A stretch of DNA of 64,000 bases from positions 7,750,001 through 7,814,000 of the forward strand of contig NZ_CP106798.1 in the NCBI RefSeq assembly GCF_025642155.1, written 5' to 3'. Positions 12,421 through 20,307 of the stretch are shown here, piece by piece. Position 1 is the stretch's first letter, and every line of letters starts with the position of its first letter. The position numbers and the translations under genes are program-made. Source of the stretch: Streptomyces sp. HUAS 15-9 (GTDB lineage: Bacteria > Actinomycetota > Actinomycetes > Streptomycetales > Streptomycetaceae). The notes below the pieces were generated by a model, which was given only the letters and a program-made list of their open reading frames with translations, made no database searches and had not been told where the DNA came from.

Positions 12421-13914
12421 ATGACGGTGACACAGGACGGCCCGACGGCCGAGGACGAGGCGGTCTACGGCCCCGGCATCGACCCCGAGCGCCTGGCCGT
12501 CTGCCTCAGTGTGCTCGAGGAGCTCGACCAGCTGGACGTCGACCATCCCGACGCCCTCACGGTGCGCCGGGCCACCGCCGGCATCTACCGCACGGTCAAG
12601 CAGCGCCGCCGCCAGGAGCGCCGGGCCGCCAAGACCGCCCACGACAAGGCGGTCACCGAGGCCACCGCGACCGGCTCCGCCCAGCGCATCGACGACGAGA
12701 CGGAGGGAATCCTGCCGTCGTCGATCACCGAGGAGGGCAGGATCGCGGGGATACTCCAGCGTCCCCGCTCCTGCTACACCTGCAAGGCCCGGTACGTCGA
12801 GGTCGACTACTTCTACCACCAGCTCTGTCCGGACTGCGCCGGGACGAACCGGGCCAAGCGCGACGCCCGCGCCGACCTCACCGGCAAGCGCGCGCTGCTC
12901 ACCGGCGGCCGCGCCAAGATCGGCATGTACATCGCGCTGCGGCTGCTGCGCGACGGCGCCCACACCACGATCACCACCCGCTTCCCCAAGGACGCCATCC
13001 GCCGCTTCAAGGCCATGGACGACTCGGCGGACTGGATGCACCGGCTGGAGGTCGTCGGGATCGACCTGCGCGACCCGGCGCAGGCCGTGGCCCTGGCCGA
13101 GCAGGTCGCCGAGGCGGGCCCGCTCGACATCCTGATCAACAACGCGACGCAGACCGTGCGCCGCCTGCCCTCCGCCTACGCGGCCCTGGTCGAGGGCGAG
13201 AGCGCCCCGCTGCCCGCCGGGGAGCTCCCCGCCCACCACGTCATCGGCGCCTTCGGCTCCGGCGCCGTCGACGGCATCGCCGCACTGCCCCTCGGCACCG
13301 GCGGCCTGGACGCCCAGAAGGTCGCCGACCTCGCGCTCGTCGCGGGCAACGCCAGCGTCGCCCGGCACCTCGACGGCACCGCCATCGACGCGGGCGGCCT
13401 CGTCCCCGACGTCGTCGAGAGCAACACCTGGGTGCAGACCATCGACCAGATCTCGCCGGTCGAGCTGCTGGAGACCCAGCTGTGCAACTACACGTCGCCG
13501 TTCATCCTGATCAGCGCCCTGCGCCCGGCGATGGCGGCCGCCGCGAAGAAGGCCGCCAGCCGCCGTGCCTACGTCGTCAACGTCTCGGCGATGGAGGGCG
13601 TCTTCGGCCGCGGCTACAAGGGCGCCGGGCACCCGAACACCAACGCCGCCAAGGCGGCCATGAACATGGTCACGCGGACCAGCGCCCAGGAGATGTTCCA
13701 GACCGACGGCATCCTCATGACGTCCGTCGACACCGGCTGGATCACCGACGAGCGTCCGCACTACGACAAGCTGCGCCTGGCCGAGGCCGGCTTCCACGCC
13801 CCGCTCGACCTGGTCGACGGCGCGGCCCGCGTCTACGACCCGATCGTGCGCGGCGAACAGGGCGACGACCTGTACGGCGTCTTCATGAAGGACTACGAAC
13901 CGGGCAAGTGGTGA
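12421..13914 (+). CDS. SDR-fold oxidoreductase-like protein with an N-terminal zinc ribbon
   Basis: 497 residues, about twice a normal SDR. Residues 1-115 are helical and charged (KQRRRQERRAAK). A ribbon with four cysteines follows: C118 and C121 in CYTC, C136 and C139 in CPDC. The Rossmann domain starts with TGGRAKIG (161-168) and has LINNAT (238-243). A long insertion of about 130 residues precedes VNVSAMEG (Ser389). The active-site lysine is K411, but the residue four before it, where SDRs have Tyr, is T407, so the YxxxK motif is broken. NAD(P) binding is likely; the reaction is unknown, and it may not be a classical dehydrogenase. It stands alone, with its own promoter candidate, and converges on the SDR pseudogene. 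No function is assigned. Confidence 0.7.
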   Translation: MTVTQDGPTAEDEAVYGPGIDPERLAVCLSVLEELDQLDVDHPDALTVRRATAGIYRTVKQRRRQERRAAKTAHDKAVTEATATGSAQRIDDETEGILPSSITEEGRIAGILQRPRSCYTCKARYVEVDYFYHQLCPDCAGTNRAKRDARADLTGKRALLTGGRAKIGMYIALRLLRDGAHTTITTRFPKDAIRRFKAMDDSADWMHRLEVVGIDLRDPAQAVALAEQVAEAGPLDILINNATQTVRRLPSAYAALVEGESAPLPAGELPAHHVIGAFGSGAVDGIAALPLGTGGLDAQKVADLALVAGNASVARHLDGTAIDAGGLVPDVVESNTWVQTIDQISPVELLETQLCNYTSPFILISALRPAMAAAAKKAASRRAYVVNVSAMEGVFGRGYKGAGHPNTNAAKAAMNMVTRTSAQEMFQTDGILMTSVDTGWITDERPHYDKLRLAEAGFHAPLDLVDGAARVYDPIVRGEQGDDLYGVFMKDYEPGKW

Positions 13915-13960
13915 CACCCGCCCCGGGGCGGTAACCCGGTGGCCGATGCGCAGGTCACGC

Positions 13961-14824
13961 TCACATTCCGCCGGGCGGGCCCTCGCCGGGTCCGCCGCCC
14001 TCCAGGACCGCCCCCGCGGCCGACTCGATCCCGGGCGCCCGTCGCAGCCGCTCGTGCACCGCATACGGCCCCGAGCCGGACGCGGCCCGCACCCGGGTCC
14101 CGCCGTCCACCAGCAGATCGGCGCCGGTGACCCAGGCGGCCGCGTCCGAGACCAGCCACAGCACCGCCCGCGCGACGTCCTCGGGCTCCCCGATCCGCCC
14201 GAGCGGCAGCCCCGCGGCGATCTCCTCCTCGCCCGCCTCCCACACGAACCGGGCCAGGTCCGTGCGGACGAGGCCGGGAGAGACGGAGTTGACCCGCACC
14301 CGGGGAGCGAGCTCGCCCGCCAGCTGCTGGGTGAGATGGACGAGAGCGGCCTTGCTGGTGCCGTACGCCCCCACACGCGGCCCGACGTGCCCCGCGCCCT
14401 CCGTGCAGATGTTGACCACCGCGCCACCGTGCTCGCGCATCCACCCCCGCCACGCGCACTGCACCAGCCGCAGCGGTGCCTCCACGTTCAGCGTGAACGC
14501 GTCACGCCACGCCTCGGGGTCGACGTCCATGAGCGGCCCGTACGGCTGGTTGGTCGCCGCGTTGTTGATCAGGACGTCGAGCCTGCCGAACTAGCGGAGG
14601 GCCAGATCCGTCAGCCGCCGCGGTTGCTCCGGGTCGGCCACGTTCCCGGCCAGCCCGATGCCGCCCAGCTCAGCGGCCGTACGCCGTACCTCGTCCGCGT
14701 CCCGCGCGCTCACGCACACCAGCGCCCCGGCGGCCGCAAGGGCTGCCGCGACGGCGCGCCCGATCCCGCGCGTGCCGCCGGTGACGACGGCCGCCCTGCC
14801 TTTGAGCCCGTACGACGACGTCAT
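13961..14824 (-). pseudogene. SDR (FabG-like) oxidoreductase gene interrupted by an in-frame TAG
   Basis: The frame starts MTSSYGLKGRAAVVTGGTRGIG and runs 77 codons to a TAG at 14591-14593, then continues in the same frame as FGRLDVLINNAATNQ, through the catalytic YGTSK and LVDGG to a TGA at 13961. Without the amber codon the product is a normal-looking 287-residue SDR with TGGTRGIG, NNAA, Tyr and Lys all present. A single base change (for example CAG to TAG) explains it. The N-terminal fragment alone is inactive; an internal ATG at 14530 would give a fragment without the cofactor loop. The next gene upstream on the same strand is also broken, so the pair was probably lost together. Confidence 0.85.
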
Positions 14825-14849
14825 CGCCGTACCGTCTCATGACGGACCG

Positions 14850-15255
14850 TCAGTCGACAGCCCCCAGCGGTGAGTTCCGGGCCGAGACCAGCTCCAGCAC
14901 GGTGCGCCAGTCCTCCAGGACGCCGGCGTCGAATCCGGTGGTCCGGCTCTCCTCGTCCGCCTGGCGCAGCCGCTGGAGATCGTCGTCGGCGGGGCCGAGG
15001 GGACCGCGGTGGTGACGTACGAGGTGGGAGACGCGCTCGCCCAGCAGGGGCCGTACCGCGTCGGCCGCGCGGTCCGCCTGGCCGGTCTCGCCGTCCGGGT
15101 CCACCAGCCGGCCGATGCCGTGCACCAGCCCGGCCAACCTGGAGCTCCTTGTCGGCGGGACGGCTGCGACGCAGCAGGGCCGCGGTCCGCAGCGCGTGCT
15201 GATGCCGGCAGGCATACAACAGATCCATCAGCTCCTCGACGCTGCGCAGCTCCAT
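14850..15255 (-). pseudogene. HD-domain protein gene, frameshifted and internally shortened
   Basis: From the ATG at 15255 (GGGAGGAC upstream) the frame reads MELRSVEELMDLL and HALRTAALLRRSRPADKELQ, then goes wrong. Removing one A at 15136-15137 (plus strand) restores AGLVHGIGRLVDP and DRAADAVRPLLGERVSHLVR, through GVLEDWRTVLELV to a TGA at 14850. This resembles small HD proteins whose metal motif is HDIGH; here it reads HGIGR, so the His-Asp pair is also lost, and the segment between LVRHH and the C-terminal helix looks 20-30 residues short. The family match is from memory. It lies 25 bp upstream of the amber-broken SDR on the same strand. Confidence 0.75.
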
Positions 15256-15703
15256 GCGTCAGTCCTCCCGCGAGACAGCCGTTGCGGTACCTCAGCAGAT
15301 CATGGCGAGCTTGCGGCGGGGCCAACGGCACTTGAACTGCACGACGTGGTCGTTCATATACGCCAAGTGGGTGATCCGAACCGAGCAATATGTAATGAAT
15401 AGTCCCAGAATGGTGCCGATGGAGTACCGAGCGACTCGAGATAGTTACACCTTGTTTGCACTCCCTATCGAGCGGACCCCCGCTCATTTGGTTAGTCTGT
15501 ACTCCGACGGACAGCAGTACAGGGTTCTACCCACACCCACGGTCCGTCCCGGGACGAGCCGGTTCATCACGGCCTGCCCTTCCGAGTGACCGGCGCCACC
15601 GCGTCCGAACTGGCCTTCAATCCAGACCCGAGCGGGCGTCAGGCACCGGATCGCAGACTGACCGGTACGCCCCGAGGGTGACCCGACACATAAGGAGTGC
15701 GCG
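15256..15703. other. 448-bp region without a convincing gene; low-GC segment
   Basis: Between divergent features, bases 15330-15520 are visibly poorer in G+C than anything else in the window. TTGAAC (15332-15337) stands 17-18 bp before CATATA or ATATAC (about 15355-15361), a possible promoter. A frame from ATG 15395 to TGA 15589 (64 codons) has no ribosome site and poor third-position GC, so I do not call it. The segment may be a long regulatory leader for the 57-residue gene or foreign DNA. Confidence 0.45.
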
Positions 15704-15877
15704 GTGACACCGGAGAAGACGAATCGCGATCAGCGCCCCAAGGAACGCACGGAGCGCACGGGCCGCAGGCCCGGAGAGCTCGGCAGCCTCGACGTGTGGG
15801 CCCGGTCCGCCCCGATCCGCCTCGCGGGCTACGAGGACGACCTGGCCGAACCCCACATCCTGCCGAGCGTGGACTGA
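15704..15877 (+). CDS. 57-residue hypothetical protein
   Basis: A short gene beginning GTG, with AAGGAG at 15692-15697 (six-base spacing), ending TGA at 15875-15877. The N-terminal half is very hydrophilic (TNRDQRPKERTERTGRR). The second half reads SLDVWARSAPIRLAGYEDD, then LAEPHILPSVD at the C-terminus. No signal peptide, membrane segment or cysteine is present. A strong ribosome site, an in-frame stop that coincides with the end of good codon usage, and a distinctive acidic C-terminal motif argue that it is real. A basic leader with a compact conserved-looking tail resembles a peptide that is modified or bound by a partner, but no maturation enzyme is adjacent. Function unknown. Confidence 0.6.
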   Translation: MTPEKTNRDQRPKERTERTGRRPGELGSLDVWARSAPIRLAGYEDDLAEPHILPSVD

Positions 15878-15932
15878 CCCACCGGTCAGCCGGATCGCGT
15901 TCGCCTGGCATGGGCGTGCGAGACTCACGCCC

Positions 15933-16418
15933 ATGCTGATCAGAGAAGCCGTGGCCGACGACTGGCCTCGGATCTGGCCTTTCTGGCACCGGATCGTCGC
16001 CGCTGCCGAGACCTACGCCTGGGACCCGGACACTTCGCAGGAAGCGGCCCGCGCACTGTGGACGGGCCCGGCCAAGCGGGTCTACGTCGCCGAGGACGAC
16101 ACCGGCGCCGTGGTCGGCTCCGCGTATCTCACCCCGAACTACGGCGGCCCCGCCGCGCGCGTCGCCAACGCCGGGTTCATGGTCGACCCGGACCGGGCCG
16201 GCCGAGGCTACGGCCGCGCCCTCGCCGAACACCTCCTGGCCGAGGCCGAGGCGCAGGGCTACCGCGCGATGGTCTTCAACGCCGTCGTCGAGACCAACCC
16301 CGCCGTGAAACTCTGGACCTCCCTCGGCTTCACGATCCTGGGCACGGTACCGGAGGCGTTCGACCATCCCCGGCACGGGCGGGTGGGGCTGCACATCATG
16401 TACAAGGCGCTGGGCTGA
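15933..16418 (+). CDS. GNAT-family N-acetyltransferase
   Basis: 161 residues starting MLIREAVADDWPRIWPFWHRIV. The acetyl-CoA pyrophosphate loop is RAGRGYGRALAEHLL (consensus R/Q-x2-G-x-G/A), preceded by strand FMVDPDRAG. The C-terminal NPAVKLWTSLGF is the typical last helix of small-molecule GNATs of the phosphinothricin or MnaT type. The substrate is unknown. It follows the 57-residue gene on the same strand with a 55-bp gap and converges on the amidase gene. Confidence 0.85.
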   Translation: MLIREAVADDWPRIWPFWHRIVAAAETYAWDPDTSQEAARALWTGPAKRVYVAEDDTGAVVGSAYLTPNYGGPAARVANAGFMVDPDRAGRGYGRALAEHLLAEAEAQGYRAMVFNAVVETNPAVKLWTSLGFTILGTVPEAFDHPRHGRVGLHIMYKALG

Positions 16419-16440
16419 CGGACGGCGCGGGACGCGTGCG

Positions 16441-17784
16441 TCAGTCGAGCGGTGCCGTGCGCTGCCACGGGTGCAGCTTCTCCAACTGCTCGGCCAGCTC
16501 CAGCAGGTCCGCCTCCGTGCCCGGACGGCCCACCAGCTGTACGGCGCAGGGGGCGCCCGAGGGCAGGGTGCCGAACGGGACGGACATCGCGGGCCAGCCC
16601 GTCAGGTTCCACGGCGGCGTCATCGGCGAGTAGTTGGTGTTGGCCAGGACGTTGGGCAGCCAGCCCCGCTCGTGCCACGGCACGGACCTGGGGGAGCGGC
16701 GGGCCAGGGCCGGGGTCAGCAGGACGTCGTGCTCGGTGAAGAAGGGGGTCAGCCGGCTTAGGAGGCGTTCGCGCTGCGCGCCGGTGCGTACTCCCCGTAC
16801 GAAGCGGCGTCCGACGGCCGCGTGCACGCGGGTCCGCCGGGCCAGCCGCGCCGGGTCGAGGCCCTCGGCGTCCACCGCCGTGCCCGCCGTCCAGTGCTGG
16901 AGCGCGGTGACGCCGAGCGAGAGGGGGTACGGCGGATTTGCCCGCCGTACCTGGTGACCGGCCCCGGCCAGCACACCGGCCGCCTCACGGACCGCGGTCG
17001 TGTACGGCTTGGTGACGGCGACACCGGCCAGGGGGCTCCGTAGCGAGACCGCGATCGTGCGGGTCGCGGGCTCCTCCCGGTGTACGAACTCCTCCTGGGC
17101 GAGGATTGAGAGGACCAGGCGCAGATCCTCGACGGTGGTCGCCAGCGGTCCGTTCTCCGACATGCCGAACCAGTCGCCGTTGCCGATCCCGGCCGGCACC
17201 ACCCCGTGGCCCGGCTTCAGCGTGACGAGGCCGCAGTTGGCCGCGGGTATGCGCAGCGAACCCATGCCGTCGTTGCCGAGGGCGACCGGGACCATCCCGG
17301 CGGCCACCGCGGCCGCGCTGCCACCCGAGGAGCCGCCCGCAGTCCGCGAGGTGTCCCACGGGTTGCGGGAGGTGCCGAGAGCGCCCTCCGTGGTGCCGAA
17401 GATGCACAGCTCGGGCACATTGGTCAGGCCCACCACCACCGCACCGGCCGCCCGCAGCCGGGCCACGGTGACATGGTCGTCGTCGGCCGGTGTGTCCGGG
17501 GTCGCGGCCGAGCCGATGAGGGTGGACTCGCCGCGCACGGCCAGATTGTCCTTGACCGCCACGGGCACGCCCGCCAGGGGGAGTTCGGCCAGATCGGAGC
17601 GGGCCGCCAGTTCGTCGGCGGCCACGAGCGCCGAGTCGGCCAGCACCTTGCGGAACGCGCCGACGCGGCCGTCGAGGCGCTCGATCCGCGCCAGGTGCTC
17701 CGCCAGCACCTCACGGGGCGTGGCCCGCTTCTCGCGTACGGCGGCGGCGATCTCGGCGGCGGTCCGGCCGATCCAGCTGGTCAC
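16441..17784 (-). CDS. Amidase signature enzyme
   Basis: 447 residues from a GTG at 17784 with AGGAGC about six bases upstream. The Ser-cisSer-Lys triad can be read: K78 in PVAVKDN, the GGSSGGSAAA loop (about 150-158), and S176 in GMGSLRIP, which stands where the family has GGSIRIP. The C-terminus (NLTGWPAMSVPFG, GAPCAVQLVGRPGTEADLLELA) is typical of GatA-like amidases. Unlike gatA, it has no gatC or gatB beside it, and the length and spacing fit a catabolic amidase hydrolysing a small amide. Substrate unknown. The Trypco1 remnant lies 128 bp upstream on the same strand. Confidence 0.88.
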   Translation of the reverse strand: MTSWIGRTAAEIAAAVREKRATPREVLAEHLARIERLDGRVGAFRKVLADSALVAADELAARSDLAELPLAGVPVAVKDNLAVRGESTLIGSAATPDTPADDDHVTVARLRAAGAVVVGLTNVPELCIFGTTEGALGTSRNPWDTSRTAGGSSGGSAAAVAAGMVPVALGNDGMGSLRIPAANCGLVTLKPGHGVVPAGIGNGDWFGMSENGPLATTVEDLRLVLSILAQEEFVHREEPATRTIAVSLRSPLAGVAVTKPYTTAVREAAGVLAGAGHQVRRANPPYPLSLGVTALQHWTAGTAVDAEGLDPARLARRTRVHAAVGRRFVRGVRTGAQRERLLSRLTPFFTEHDVLLTPALARRSPRSVPWHERGWLPNVLANTNYSPMTPPWNLTGWPAMSVPFGTLPSGAPCAVQLVGRPGTEADLLELAEQLEKLHPWQRTAPLD

Positions 17785-17912
17785 GGGCGCTCCTGGGGAG
17801 GGTGCGGGGTGGTGCGCGGGCGCGTACCGGTCGGTACGTAGGGAGAACTGTGCACGGTCGCGCGCGGCGCGTCGAGAGGTCGTCGGCGGCGGGATGCCTG
17901 TCGAGCCGCCGG

Positions 17913-18571
17913 TCATCCCCCGCGCTCGACGTACGCCCGCAGGTCGGCGGGCAGCAACTCCGCGATGCGTGACCGTTCCGCAGGCTCTGCATCCGGGTCC
18001 CGCGCCAGCCGCAGCAGCCCGACGTGCGCGTCGGCGGGCTCGTGGGCCGCGATCAGCTTCTCGGCCGCCTGGATCCGCACGGTGACGGGCACGTCCTGGT
18101 CGGCGAGCACCGAACGCAGGACTTCCCGCGCCCGGTCGCGTGCCGAACGCCACCTCATGAGCCCGTCCGCCGCCAGGACACGGTGGCGGGCGTGTGCGTG
18201 TCCGTCCTCCACGACCCGGCGGTAGGCGGCCTCCGCCTCGCACCCGACGTCCAGCTGCACCCAGGCGGCAGCCACGCTCAGATGGGCCTCGGGGTCCGTC
18301 GTGCCGGGACCGGAGAGCGACCGCAGGACGGCCCGGCCCTCCTCGCCCAGGTCCTCGGCGAGCAGAGCGGCGGCCCGCGCGTGCCCATGGCACGGGCGAC
18401 CGCAGTCAGGCCGTCGAGCACCGGTTCGAGAAGGGGGCGGCGCCAGCCGATCTCCTGTTCCTCACCCAGGTCGAGCCCCGGCTGCCGTCCGCCGGGAGCG
18501 ACCGACATCAGCACCGTCTGGCCGTCGATCTCGACCGGGACCATCGTCTCCGCGCCCTCGTCCAGCCCCAT
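17913..18571 (-). pseudogene. Remnant: Trypco1 (CU044_2847-type) N-terminus joined out of frame to a repeat-rich C-terminus
   Basis: From the ATG at 18571 (GGGGAAGGGA upstream) about 63 codons read MGLDEGAETMVPVEIDG and EEQEIGWRRP, then AVARAMG. This looks like the first half of Trypco1, the trypsin-co-occurring domain of bacterial conflict proteins (about 110 residues). At about 18383-18392 the sense moves to another frame: ARAAALLAEDLGEEGRAVLR, EAHLSVAAAWVQLDV and AEKLIAAHEPADAHVGLLRLA, a helical repeat (HEAT/TPR-like) tail ending in TGA at 17913. The rest of Trypco1 is missing, so a deletion probably fused two coding regions out of frame. The domain name is from memory of the motif; the decay is read from the sequence. 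Before the IS insertion this was the next gene after lacI. Confidence 0.6.
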
Positions 18572-18615
18572 GTCCCTTCCCCCGCGACCGACTTCAGCTT
18601 GATCTAGCGCGGGAC

Positions 18616-18635
18616 CCCGGGCGTTCACGCGCGGG
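18616..18635. repeat. Left-end subterminal hairpin of the IS605-family element
   Basis: Stem CCCG-G-GCG, loop TTCA, stem CGC-G-CGGG, with a single G:G mismatch in eight positions. It begins 12 bp inside the inferred left end. TnpA of this family binds such single-stranded hairpins. Confidence 0.75.
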
Positions 18636-18695
18636 AGGAAGCGCTTCTCTGGATCGCTCTGACCCGCAGGTGTCCACGGGCCTGCACTGTTGACC

Positions 18696-19145
18696 TCAGC
18701 CAGGTCGCTTCTGGTTCTCGATGTACTCCTTGATGATCTCCAGCCGTGCTCCGCCGCACGAGGCGGCGAAGTACGAAGGTGACCAGAAGTGGTCACCCCA
18801 CAGGTACTTGCGGATATGGGCTGGGAACTCCTGACGGAGGCGCCGGGCGGAGACACCTTTGAGGGAGCCGACCAGCCGGGACAAGGCGACTTTGGGCGGG
18901 TAGTGCACCAGCAGGTGGACGTGGTCCCTCTCCCCGTTGAACTCCACCAGCTCGGTGTTGAAGTCCGCGCACACGTCACGCATGACTTCCTCGCAGCGCC
19001 GAAGGATCTCATCAGTGAACGGGCCGCGCCGATACTTGGGTGTGAAGACCAAATGTGTCTGGAAGGTGTAGCCGCCTGTTCTGCCCCTGTGGATACCGGG
19101 GGTTTGGTTTCCCAGCGTGGTGACACAGGGCGATGATACGGTCAC
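18696..19145 (-). CDS. tnpA: IS200/IS605 TnpA, Y1 HUH transposase
   Basis: 149 residues from a GTG at 19145. The Y1 HUH fold is complete: strand YTFQTHLVFTPKYRRG, the HUH pair H75 and H77 in DHVHLLVHYPP, and the catalytic tyrosine Y141 in IIKEYIENQ near the C-terminus. The region SLKGVSARRLRQEFP and YLWGDHFWSPSYFAAS is typical of Actinobacterial TnpA. It cuts and joins single-stranded DNA at the element ends, recognising the TTCA-loop hairpins. Its start lies 4 bp from tnpB on the other strand, so the two share a tiny divergent promoter region. Nothing suggests inactivation. Confidence 0.93.
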   Translation of the reverse strand: MTVSSPCVTTLGNQTPGIHRGRTGGYTFQTHLVFTPKYRRGPFTDEILRRCEEVMRDVCADFNTELVEFNGERDHVHLLVHYPPKVALSRLVGSLKGVSARRLRQEFPAHIRKYLWGDHFWSPSYFAASCGGARLEIIKEYIENQKRPG

Positions 19146-19149
19146 GTAA

Positions 19150-20307
19150 GTGAAACTCGTTGTGCAGGTGAAGCTGATGCCGGAGGCCGAGCAGGCCGCC
19201 GCGCTTCTCGCGACCCTGCGCACGGTCAACGAGGCCGCGAACTGGGTATCGGCGGTGGCGTTCGAGCAGGGTGTGCCGCGCGAGTACGAGTTGCGCAAGC
19301 ACACCTACGCGGAGTTGAAGTCGCGGGGACTGGGGGCCCAGGCGGCCCAGCACACCATCAAGAAGGTCCGCGACGCCTACGCGACGCTCAAGGCCAACAT
19401 CAAGGCCGGGAACCTTGGCAAACCGGGGTCGAAGCGGCGCCAGAAGGCCGAGTCCAAGCCCATCGCCTTTCGGTCCGAGGCAGCCCAGCCGTACGACGAC
19501 CGGTGCCTGAGCTGGCAGTACGACGCGCAGACGGTGTCCATCTGGACCACCTCCGGACGCATCCGTGGTGTGCGGTTCGCCTGCTCCGCCGACGGCCTCA
19601 AGATGCTGCGCGAGCACCGACAGGGCGAATCGGATCTGGTGGAACGCGACGGCGTGTTCTACTTGATCGCCACCTGCGAGGTCCCCGAGGAGAAGAGTTA
19701 CGAGCCCGACGGGTTCATCGGCGTCGACCTCGGCATCGTCAACATCGCCACCACGTCCACCGGCTACCAGGCCGCCGGGCGCGACCTGAACCGGCACCGC
19801 AAACGCCACGGCGATCTACGCGCCAAGCTCCAGCGCAAGGGCACCAAGTCCGCCAAGCGGCTACTGAAGAAGCGCAACCGGCGCGAGCAGCGCCATGTCT
19901 CCAACACCAACCACGTCATCGCGAAAACGATCGTGACCGAGGCTGAACGCACCTCGGCCGGAATCGCCCTGGAAGACCTGGGCGGCGTCCGGCAGAGGGT
20001 ACGGCTCCGCAAGCCCCAACGGGTCACGCTCCACTCCTGGGCCTTCGCCCAGCTCGGAGAGTTCATCGCGTACAAGGCACGCCGCAAAGGCGTGCCCGTG
20101 GTTCACGTCGACCCTGCCCACACCTCACAGATGTGCTGCGAGTGCGGGCACGTCGACAAGAAGAACCGGGTCGACCAGGCCCTCTTCATCTGCCGGAACT
20201 GCGGGGTCGTTGCCCACGCGGACCGGAACGCTTCCCACAACATCGCCCAACGTGGCGCCGTGGTGTGGAACGCGGGGCGTGAGTCACGCGTCCCTGCCAC
20301 CCCGTAA
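19150..20307 (+). CDS. tnpB: TnpB, RNA-guided RuvC-like endonuclease of IS605 type
   Basis: 385 residues from a GTG at 19150. After the helical N-terminal (OrfB HTH/WED-like) part, the RuvC triad is intact: D193 in GVDLGIVNIA, E275 in IALEDLGG, D358 in HADRNASHNI. The four-cysteine zinc finger lies between the last two: TSQMCCECGH (C329/C330 region to C332) and CRNCG (C348, C351). TnpB proteins of this family use an RNA from the element's right end to cut DNA beside the target motif, which keeps the IS in place. Length and all key residues match active relatives such as ISDra2 TnpB. Its 3' end merges into the presumed guide-RNA region. Confidence 0.94.
   Translation: MKLVVQVKLMPEAEQAAALLATLRTVNEAANWVSAVAFEQGVPREYELRKHTYAELKSRGLGAQAAQHTIKKVRDAYATLKANIKAGNLGKPGSKRRQKAESKPIAFRSEAAQPYDDRCLSWQYDAQTVSIWTTSGRIRGVRFACSADGLKMLREHRQGESDLVERDGVFYLIATCEVPEEKSYEPDGFIGVDLGIVNIATTSTGYQAAGRDLNRHRKRHGDLRAKLQRKGTKSAKRLLKKRNRREQRHVSNTNHVIAKTIVTEAERTSAGIALEDLGGVRQRVRLRKPQRVTLHSWAFAQLGEFIAYKARRKGVPVVHVDPAHTSQMCCECGHVDKKNRVDQALFICRNCGVVAHADRNASHNIAQRGAVVWNAGRESRVPATP

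Noticed and set aside
15395..15589. 64-codon frame in the low-GC segment
   Set aside because: No ribosome site, poor third-position GC and no recognisable motif. It could be chance in A/T-richer DNA.
15704..16418. RiPP cluster (57-residue precursor plus GNAT)
   Set aside because: No cyclase, dehydratase, radical-SAM enzyme or RRE protein is nearby, so the idea rests only on peptide shape.
16441..17784. GatA subunit of the aspartyl/glutamyl-tRNA amidotransferase
   Set aside because: Amidase signature fits, but gatB and gatC are absent and the C-terminal part differs from GatA; a catabolic amidase is more likely.
18278..19126. Long minus-strand frame joining tnpA DNA with the Trypco1 start
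   Set aside because: It reads across the IS left end and only the last part is meaningful; the true start is ATG 18571 with its own ribosome site.
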